NCBI GenBank assembly: GCA_002454125.1
Contig: DKII01000044.1
Coordinates: 378-10,642, forward strand
Direction: 5' to 3'
Origin: Novosphingobium sp. UBA6722
Lineage (GTDB): Bacteria; Pseudomonadota; Alphaproteobacteria; Sphingomonadales; Sphingomonadaceae
DNA length: 10,265 nt
Program-made: the position numbers and the translations under genes
The notes under the pieces: model-generated
Told to the model about the DNA's origin: nothing
Databases searched by the model: none
Seen by the model: only the letters and a program-made list of their open reading frames with translations
Shown: one piece after another, positions 5,470 through 10,265 of the stretch
How the letters are laid out: every line of letters begins with the position of its first letter
How positions within the stretch are numbered: the first letter of the stretch is position 1

Positions 5470-6709
5470 TTGCCGCCGCCTCAAGGAATGGCCGGGGATT
5501 GACTGCCCGGTCGTTGATCCGGACTTCGAAATGCAGGTGCGGACCCGTCGAGCGCCCGGTGTTGCCGATCAGGCCAATCACTTGCCCGGCTTCCACCGGC
5601 TGGCCGACTCGCGCCCGGAAGCCCGACATGTGAGCATACCGTGTCATCAGGCCGTTGCCATGGTCAACTTCAACCACGTTGCCGTAGCCCTGCTGGACCC
5701 CGACGAAGCTCACTCGGCCATTGGCGGCCGCAAAGATCGGCGCCCCGATCGGACCCTTGAAATCAAGACCGGCATGGAAGGCTGCGCCGCCGGTAAACGG
5801 ATCGGCGCGATAGCCGAAGCCGGAAGAGATATATTCAAGGCTGGCGGGCGTGTGCTGCGGAATGCCGGCGAGGCCGCGCTCAAGCGCGTCCATCCGCGCC
5901 AGGCTCAGGCCAAGGCGTTCAAACCGCGGATCGATCGCCCGCTTCTTGGGGCCGAACAGTTCGATCAGCGGACCACCCTGGGCCGAACGATCGTTAAGCC
6001 GGGCAACCATGGTATCGGGATTGAGCCCCAATGCGCGAATGCGTTCAGCGGCAACGGCCGAACGGCGATCGGCAAAGCGGGTCAGCCGCTCAACCAGCGC
6101 GAGCTGACGGGCCTCGATTTTCGCAAGGCCAGAAGCTTCGGGCAGGGCGGCGCTGACCTTGTCGACCGTCTTGGCGGCCTCGCCGGTCGAATCGGTTACC
6201 GTGTCGGCCGCCTTGATGTCGTCGGGCAGGACGTCGGTCATCTTCTCGAGCGCGTCCTGGCGGCGCGTCAGGTCTTCGGCGACGCTTTTCAGGTCATCCC
6301 GATATTCAGCCACGCGGCTTTCCGCCGACGCGACCTTGGCTTCGCGGTTGAGCAGCGCAAGCCGGTCACGGGTCGACATGTATTGCGAGATTGCCATGCC
6401 GGCCATCGAGACCAGCCAGGCGAGCAGAAGCACGGCGACGATGGCGGCACCCACCATCTGCACCCTGGCAGAAACCTTGATGAAACGGACCTGCCCCTGC
6501 GATCGCATGAAAAATTCGCGATCCGGGAACCAGCTCCGCAGGCGGTCCCTTAACCCGCCAGCGGTCAGATTTTGCAAGACGACCCCGAGCCCTTTTGACC
6601 TTCGATGCGGCCCGCTAGCAGGTATCCCCAGGGTAAGCGAATCTCCTGCAAACGGTTGTCGTTGAATCGAAAGACTCACGCGACGAGTCGATTTGGTTGC
6701 GGGAACCAT
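5423..6709 (-). CDS. Transmembrane M23 family metallopeptidase, LmdC-like bactofilin partner
   Basis: This 428-residue inner-membrane protein has a periplasmic zinc endopeptidase domain that probably cuts peptidoglycan cross-links. Residues 1-82 are cytoplasmic, with a conserved-looking block RDRLRSWFPDREFFMRSQGQ (54-73). Residues 85-107 are one transmembrane helix. About 111-158 and 195-228 look coiled-coil. The M23 (LytM) domain is at 292-408, with all expected ligands: H312 and D316 in FHAGLDF, H360 in RYAH, and H391/H393 in GPHLHFE. It therefore should be catalytically active, unlike EnvC/NlpD-type activators. The frame runs further upstream across proA, which cannot be right. The ATG at 6709 is chosen; the GTG at 6679 or a TTG near residue 45 are alternatives, and none has a good ribosome site. 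The 3' end overlaps the bactofilin gene by 47 bp in another frame. The N-terminal block is the likely place for bactofilin contact (inference from the LmdC case). Confidence 0.85.
   Translation of the reverse strand: MVPATKSTRRVSLSIQRQPFAGDSLTLGIPASGPHRRSKGLGVVLQNLTAGGLRDRLRSWFPDREFFMRSQGQVRFIKVSARVQMVGAAIVAVLLLAWLVSMAGMAISQYMSTRDRLALLNREAKVASAESRVAEYRDDLKSVAEDLTRRQDALEKMTDVLPDDIKAADTVTDSTGEAAKTVDKVSAALPEASGLAKIEARQLALVERLTRFADRRSAVAAERIRALGLNPDTMVARLNDRSAQGGPLIELFGPKKRAIDPRFERLGLSLARMDALERGLAGIPQHTPASLEYISSGFGYRADPFTGGAAFHAGLDFKGPIGAPIFAAANGRVSFVGVQQGYGNVVEVDHGNGLMTRYAHMSGFRARVGQPVEAGQVIGLIGNTGRSTGPHLHFEVRINDRAVNPRPFLEAAANVQQEGGRSAATNGR
6639..6689. promoter_or_regulatory. Cluster of four GANTC sites (CcrM methylation)
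   Basis: GAATC at 6639-6643, GAATC at 6664-6668, GACTC at 6673-6677 and GAGTC at 6685-6689 fall within 51 bp. GANTC is the target of CcrM, the cell-cycle methyltransferase of alphaproteobacteria, and is often used with GcrA to time transcription. The cluster covers the first codons (or, with a later start, the promoter) of the M23 gene and lies 49-99 nt upstream of proA. Confidence 0.5.
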
Positions 6710-6737
6710 TTCCCAAGTGATAGGCGCAGCCACAGAA

Positions 6738-8015
6738 ATGCCCGATCCAGCCCCCTCCCTCGATGGCGATCCCGATTCGCTGGTGGCCGCGCTGGCGCAG
6801 GCTGGCCGGGCGGCGCAGGCGGAGCTCGCGCAGCTTGGCCCTGATCGCAGGAAAGCCGCACTGCGGGCCGCGGCAAAGGCGCTGAAGGCCCAGGAATCCG
6901 CCATTCTTGCGGCCAATGCCGAAGACATGGCGGCCGGTGAAGCTCGCGGTCTGAGCGGGGCCATGCTTGATCGGCTGCGGCTTGATCCCGGCCGCCTTGC
7001 CGGAATCGCCGATGCCGTGGCCGCGGTGGCCGATCTGCCCGATCCGGTCGGGCAGGAAATCGACCGGACCGAGCGGCCCAATGGCCTGGTCCTCACCCGG
7101 GTGCGGGTGCCGATCGGGCTGATCGGGATCATTTACGAAAGCCGCCCGAACGTGACTGCCGATGCGGCCGCGTTGTGCCTTGGCTCGGGCAATGCCGTGT
7201 TGCTGCGCGGGGGCAGCGAGGCGGTTCATTCAAACCGGGCAATCCACGCGGCAATGGTTGACGGCCTGGTCGCGGCAGGTGTGCCGGCAGCAGCGGTGCA
7301 GCTGGTTCCCAGCCAGGACCGGGCCGTAGTGGGTGCGATGCTGACCGCCGCCGGGCTGATCGACATGATCGTGCCGCGCGGAGGGAAAAGCCTGGTGGCG
7401 CGGGTCCAGGCCGATGCGCGGGTGCCGGTGCTCGCCCACCTTGACGGGATCAACCACACCTATGTCCATGCCGCCGCCGATCCGGCCAAGGCGCGGGCCA
7501 TCGCAGTCAATGCCAAGCTACGCCGGACCGGGGTTTGCGGGGCGATGGAAACCCTGCTGATCGACGCGCTCTACCCCGAATCGGCCAGTCTGGTCGGGGC
7601 GCTGCTCGAAGCCGGCTGCGAATTGCGCGGCGATGCCCGGGCCTGCGCGCTTGACCCGCGGATCGCCCCGGCCAGCGATGCCGATTGGGATACTGAATAC
7701 CTAGAAGCGATCCTTTCGGTCGCGGTGGTGGACGGGCTTGATGCGGCCCTGGCGCATATTGCCGCCCATGGTTCGCACCACACCGACGCGATCGTCACCG
7801 AGGATGCGGCCGCGGCCGAGCGCTTCCTCGCTGAAGTCGACAGCGCCATCGTCATGCACAATGCCTCGAGCCAGTTTGCCGATGGCGGCGAGTTCGGCCT
7901 GGGCGCCGAGATCGGCATTGCCACCGGGCGGCTCCATGCCCGCGGGCCGGTCGCGCTGGAAGGTCTCACGACCTACAAATGGCTGGTGCGCGGCACCGGG
8001 CAGGTTCGGCCCTGA
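6738..8015 (+). CDS. proA: Glutamate-5-semialdehyde dehydrogenase (gamma-glutamyl phosphate reductase)
   Basis: ProA reduces L-glutamyl 5-phosphate with NADPH to glutamate 5-semialdehyde, the second step of proline biosynthesis, in the cytoplasm. The 425 residues match the family's usual 415-430. RVPIGLIGIIYESRPNVTAD (123-142) is the strongly conserved cofactor region. GNAVLLRGGSEA is at 151-162 and the catalytic cysteine is C267 in RRTGVCGAMETLL. The PROSITE-type signature appears as VMHNASSQFADGGEFGLGAE (372-391), then IGIATGRLHARGP. The ATG at 6738 gives the usual loosely conserved N-terminus; the frame extends to a TTG at 6693, which would intrude into the M23 gene. The ribosome site is weak (ATAGGCG, long spacing). 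proB, the glutamate 5-kinase gene that makes its substrate, is not in the window. It heads a plus-strand run whose next gene, nadD, overlaps it by 37 bp. Confidence 0.95.
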   Translation: MPDPAPSLDGDPDSLVAALAQAGRAAQAELAQLGPDRRKAALRAAAKALKAQESAILAANAEDMAAGEARGLSGAMLDRLRLDPGRLAGIADAVAAVADLPDPVGQEIDRTERPNGLVLTRVRVPIGLIGIIYESRPNVTADAAALCLGSGNAVLLRGGSEAVHSNRAIHAAMVDGLVAAGVPAAAVQLVPSQDRAVVGAMLTAAGLIDMIVPRGGKSLVARVQADARVPVLAHLDGINHTYVHAAADPAKARAIAVNAKLRRTGVCGAMETLLIDALYPESASLVGALLEAGCELRGDARACALDPRIAPASDADWDTEYLEAILSVAVVDGLDAALAHIAAHGSHHTDAIVTEDAAAAERFLAEVDSAIVMHNASSQFADGGEFGLGAEIGIATGRLHARGPVALEGLTTYKWLVRGTGQVRP

Positions 8016-8665
8016 ACCGCGGAAAACCGCGCGTCGGGCTGCTGGGTGGCAGCTTCAACCCGGCCCACGGCGGGCACCGGCGGATCAGCCTGTTTGCGCG
8101 CGATGCATTGGGGCTCGATGCCGTTTGGTGGCTGGTCTCGCCCGGCAATCCGCTCAAGCCAAAGGCGGGTATGGCACCGCTCACAGCCCGGCTGGGTTCG
8201 GCGCTCAAGATGGCGCGCCGCGGGCCGATCGTGCCGACGGGAATCGAGCGCGAGCTTGGCACTGTCTATACCGTCGATACGCTTCGGGCCTTGCGCCGCC
8301 GCTATCCCGATGTGGACTTCGTCTGGCTGATGGGCAGCGATAATCTGGCCCAGCTGCACCGCTGGCGCGACTGGCGCCGGATCGCCCGCACCATGCCGAT
8401 TGCGGTTATTGCCCGGCCCGGCTATGATGGCCTTGCTGCGGCGAGCCCCGCTGCGGCATGGCTCGGCCGATACCGGCGGTCCGCAGCCAGTCTGAAACAC
8501 CGGGCAGGATGGAGCGCACCCGCGCTGATACATTTGCGATTCGATCCCGATCCGCGCTCGGCGACAGCCATTCGCCGCGCTGATCCAGACTGGGCCCGGC
8601 GTTATGCTGGCCGGACGGTCCGGGATCCGCTGACGCACCATCCGGTCAAATCCGACACGCCGTGA
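7979..8665 (+). CDS. nadD: Nicotinate-nucleotide adenylyltransferase
   Basis: NadD transfers AMP from ATP to nicotinate mononucleotide, giving deamido-NAD in NAD biosynthesis. The 228 residues carry the nucleotidyltransferase signature GLLGGSFNPAHGGH (20-33), including the HxGH motif at 30-33. SPGNPLKP is at 54-61, YTVDTL at 97-102 and MGSDNL at 118-123, followed by HRWRDWRRI, and the C-terminal RSATAIR (193-199) corresponds to the SxTxxR ATP-binding motif. All are typical of alphaproteobacterial NadD. The start at 7979 lies inside proA in another frame, giving a 37-bp overlap and 15-18 residues before the conserved core. No better ATG/GTG/TTG lies between it and the core, but a short N-terminus with a non-standard start near 8012 cannot be excluded. 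Overlap with proA implies one transcript. Confidence 0.92.
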   Translation: MAGARHRAGSALNRGKPRVGLLGGSFNPAHGGHRRISLFARDALGLDAVWWLVSPGNPLKPKAGMAPLTARLGSALKMARRGPIVPTGIERELGTVYTVDTLRALRRRYPDVDFVWLMGSDNLAQLHRWRDWRRIARTMPIAVIARPGYDGLAAASPAAAWLGRYRRSAASLKHRAGWSAPALIHLRFDPDPRSATAIRRADPDWARRYAGRTVRDPLTHHPVKSDTP

Positions 8666-8729
8666 ACGGGCAGGGCTTTTTTCCTGCGCCGCCGCGCGCC
8701 GCCCGCCCCAAGGAGCACTCGCCCCCTCA
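8666..8729. other. nadD-rsfS gap with T-loop hairpin and distant ribosome site
   Basis: GCAGG (8670-8674) and CCTGC (8683-8687) are 5-bp arms around GCTTTTTT. The T-run lies in the loop, so this is not an intrinsic terminator. A strong AAGGAG (8710-8715) is the only ribosome site for rsfS but is 14 nt from its ATG, longer than usual. The rest is C-rich and shows nothing else. Confidence 0.3.
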
Positions 8730-9125
8730 ATGACACCTGCCACGAACGCGCCGGCCGCTGCCGGAACGCCCACCCCGCTGCCGCCGTCCGAACCCGGCTC
8801 GCTCCACGCCCTGGTGCTCCAGTCGCTTGACGATGACCAGGCGCAGGAGATCGTCTCGATCCCGCTCGAAGGCAAAAGCTCGATCGCCGATCACATGGTG
8901 ATCGCCAGCGGTCGCTCGACCCGTCAGGTCGCGGCAATGGCGCAGAAGCTGGCCGAGCGGATCAAGCAGGGCGGCTTTGGCCACGTGCGGATCGAGGGCC
9001 TGCCGGCTGCGGACTGGGTGCTGATCGACGCCGGCGACATTGTCGTGCACCTGTTCCGCCCGGAAGTGCGCAGCTTCTACAATCTTGAGCGGATGTGGGC
9101 CTTCGGGGATTCGGGCGCGGCCTGA
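8730..9125 (+). CDS. rsfS: Ribosomal silencing factor RsfS
   Basis: RsfS (Iojap/RsfA family) binds protein uL14 on the large subunit and blocks joining of 30S and 50S, lowering translation when nutrients run short. It is 131 residues long. The first 24 are a low-complexity Ala/Pro/Thr leader, longer than in many homologues. The conserved domain follows: LHALVLQSLDDDQAQEIVSI (25-44), then DHMVIASGRSTRQVAAMA (54-71). The C-terminal block WVLIDAGDIVVHLFRPEVRS (96-115), continuing FYNLERMW, is the hallmark of the family. The ATG at 8730 is the only plausible start downstream of the AAGGAG site, at an unusually long 14-nt spacing. Its neighbour rlmH also acts on the 50S subunit, and nadD-rsfS-rlmH is a very widespread bacterial gene cluster. 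Confidence 0.95.
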   Translation: MTPATNAPAAAGTPTPLPPSEPGSLHALVLQSLDDDQAQEIVSIPLEGKSSIADHMVIASGRSTRQVAAMAQKLAERIKQGGFGHVRIEGLPAADWVLIDAGDIVVHLFRPEVRSFYNLERMWAFGDSGAA

Positions 9126-9149
9126 TTCCCCTGGCCTGATCGACCCGCC

Positions 9150-9572
9150 ATGCGGCTGCATGTGATTGCCCGGGGCAAGATTGCCCGCTCGCCCGAGGCC
9201 GATCTGGTTGCCCGTTACATGAAGCGGATCACCTGGCCGGTGGTCCAGACCGAATTGCCGGACACGGGCGGAACCGTTCCAGCGGCGCTGACTCCGGCCC
9301 GCGAAGTCCTGCTCGACGAGCGCGGCAAGCAGCTTTCATCGGAAGATTTCGCCGCGCTGCTGGGCCGCTGGCGCGACGAGGGCGTGCGCGAGGCGCGATT
9401 CCTGATCGGCGCGGCTGACGGTCACGGCGAGACCGCCCGCAACCAGGCCGATCTCTTGCTCGGGTTCGGACCGATGACCTGGCCGCACCTGCTGGTCCGG
9501 GCGATGCTGGCCGAACAATTGTGGCGTGCCACCAGCATTCTGGCTGGTCATCCCTATCACCGTTCGGGATAA
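9150..9572 (+). CDS. rlmH: 23S rRNA (pseudouridine-1915-N3)-methyltransferase
   Basis: RlmH is a SPOUT-class methyltransferase that uses S-adenosylmethionine to methylate pseudouridine 1915 in helix 69 of 23S rRNA on the assembled ribosome. The 140 residues are slightly shorter than the E. coli protein (155). The trefoil-knot cofactor site is FLIGAADGHG (84-93). The C-terminal signature WPHLLVRAMLAEQLWRATSI (111-130) runs into LAGHPYHR, with the HPYHR ending nearly invariant in the family. An N-terminal LHVIARGKI strand and a Y-x-K/R-R segment (YMKRI, 23-27) also fit. The start at 9150 is 24 bp after rsfS; no clear Shine-Dalgarno is visible, so translation may depend on coupling. The stop is followed after 8 nt by the next start. 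Confidence 0.95.
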   Translation: MRLHVIARGKIARSPEADLVARYMKRITWPVVQTELPDTGGTVPAALTPAREVLLDERGKQLSSEDFAALLGRWRDEGVREARFLIGAADGHGETARNQADLLLGFGPMTWPHLLVRAMLAEQLWRATSILAGHPYHRSG

Positions 9573-9580
9573 GGCGCGCG

Positions 9581-10265
9581 ATGCCGCCCGCTGCGATCCT
9601 GCGACTGACCCCTTTGCTTGCGCTGACCGCGCTGGGCGGCGCCGTGGCCCAGGCGCCGCTTGCGCCGAACGACCCCGACCAGCTCCGCCGCGCAATTGCC
9701 GAGGCTCAGACTGCCGGAGCTACCGCTGGCCGGCGTGCGGCAGAGCTTGAGGCCCAGGCCAGCACGGCCAATGCCGCGGTCGAAAAGACGGCGCGTGAAG
9801 CCGCTGGCATTGCCGCGCGCATCCAGCAGGCCGAAGCAGGAATTGCCGCCAATGAAGCCCGCGCGGCGCTGATCGAGCATGGCAAGCTGGTCGAGGCGCT
9901 GATCGAGCGGGACGGCGATGATGCCCGTGCCGGCGCGGTCGTGCAGGGACGTCTGATCGCCACCATCATTCCCCGCAAGCGCGGTATCGTCCGCCTGACT
10001 TCGGGCGAGGAGGTGCTGCTGGAGCCGATCCCGCCCAGGCTGGCGGAGGGCGGCAATGTGCTGGTCGAAATCCTGCGCGAGGCGATTGCCGAGGAAGGCC
10101 GTCCCAAGCGGGCCAAGGGCCGCGTGCCAGCGCCCGGCGTCAAGCCCCATGCCGGACCCAGCCTGCTCCAGCGCATCCGCGCCACCGGCGTGCCCGTGAT
10201 TCCGTGCCCCGCGCATGAAGAGGATCGGTTAGAGGCGCATGGCTGGAGCGAGTTGATGGAGGAGG
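9581..10265 (+). CDS. Chimeric ORF: EnvC-type N-terminus fused to RNase E/G-like protein (partial)
   Basis: The frame is open from the ATG at 9581 (AAGG overlapping the rlmH stop serves as ribosome site) to the window end, 228 codons. Residues 1-25 are a signal peptide (MPPAAILRLTPLLALTALGG, then AVAQA). Residues 31-95 form an Ala/Glu/Arg coiled coil (AREAAGIAARIQQAEAGIAA at 71-90) like sphingomonad EnvC, the murein hydrolase activator usually found after rlmH. From about residue 92 the sequence changes to a sphingomonad RNase E/G-like protein. It reads EARAALIEHGKLVEALIERD (92-111), KRGIVRLTSGEEVLLEPIPP (133-152), EILREAIAEEGRPKRAKG (163-180), then APSLL-like GPSLLQRI and GWSELMEE. A cytosolic RNA-binding protein should not sit behind a signal peptide. 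The LytM domain of EnvC is missing, and the RNase lacks its own start. It may be a deletion fusion, a degraded locus or an assembly chimera. Family calls are from memory of homologues, not a search. Confidence 0.7.
   Translation, partial: MPPAAILRLTPLLALTALGGAVAQAPLAPNDPDQLRRAIAEAQTAGATAGRRAAELEAQASTANAAVEKTAREAAGIAARIQQAEAGIAANEARAALIEHGKLVEALIERDGDDARAGAVVQGRLIATIIPRKRGIVRLTSGEEVLLEPIPPRLAEGGNVLVEILREAIAEEGRPKRAKGRVPAPGVKPHAGPSLLQRIRATGVPVIPCPAHEEDRLEAHGWSELMEE
9854..9877 (+). other. Probable envC / RNase E/G-like fusion junction
   Basis: Codons 92-99 encode EARAALIE. This segment fits the EnvC coiled coil (EARxALI after IAAN) and also the start of the RNase E/G-like family (E-x-R-A-A-L-I-E-x-G). 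A crossover or a short assembly overlap in a stretch shared by both genes would leave exactly this seamless in-frame join. The boundary cannot be placed more finely without the parental sequences. Confidence 0.45.

Noticed and set aside
5180..6553. 457-codon plus-strand open frame across bactofilin and M23
   Set aside because: It is antisense to two clear genes, with no recognisable protein features.
6701..6714. GGGAA-CCAT-TTCCC dyad over the M23 start codon
   Set aside because: The arms are only 5 bp; this is common by chance and has no supporting context.
6710..7132. N-terminal extension of the M23 peptidase frame
   Set aside because: It runs antisense through the conserved start of proA and is Ser/Arg/Ala-rich with no features.

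Overview
The window is dense, GC-rich (roughly two-thirds G+C by eye) bacterial chromosome. It most likely comes from an alphaproteobacterium of the Sphingomonadales. The evidence is the gene content and order: a DUF1192 protein beside a PIG3-type quinone oxidoreductase, a TrcR (DUF1013) cell-cycle regulator, a bactofilin overlapping an M23 peptidase gene, and the series proA-nadD-rsfS-rlmH-envC. All of these match my memory of sphingomonad/erythrobacter genomes. No phage, IS element, CRISPR array, tRNA or rRNA is visible.

Layout. At 1-278 (minus) is the 5' part of clpA, with DUF1192 (422-622, minus) upstream of it. Divergent from DUF1192 is the quinone oxidoreductase gene (717-1730, plus). 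An unrecognised membrane-anchored protein (1740-2420, minus) converges on it. Divergent from that are trcR (2561-3262, plus) and a long-chain acyl-CoA synthetase gene (3325-5016, plus). The bactofilin (5041-5469, minus) and M23 metallopeptidase (5423-6709, minus) genes form an overlapping pair read toward the synthetase. Divergent from the peptidase, with only 28 bp between the chosen starts, is a compact plus-strand run: proA (6738-8015), nadD (7979-8665), rsfS (8730-9125), rlmH (9150-9572) and a partial ORF from 9581 to the window end.

Function. The bactofilin and its transmembrane M23 partner look like a cell-shape or local peptidoglycan-remodelling module (compare BacA-LmdC). TrcR is a conserved alphaproteobacterial cell-cycle factor. 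RsfS and RlmH both act on the 50S ribosomal subunit. ProA and NadD make proline precursor and NAD.

The standout oddity is the last ORF. It begins as an EnvC-type murein hydrolase activator (signal peptide plus coiled coil), which is what belongs after rlmH. After about 95 residues it continues in frame as an RNase E/G-like protein. The apparent junction is a segment (EARAALIE) plausible for both families. This is either a real deletion/recombination fusion or an assembly chimera. Other observations: four GANTC (CcrM) sites within 51 bp at the peptidase/proA divergent starts, three copies of an 8-mer (GGGATGCC) flanking the DUF1192 gene, and several hairpins in the intergenic gaps. I found no clearly novel multi-gene system.
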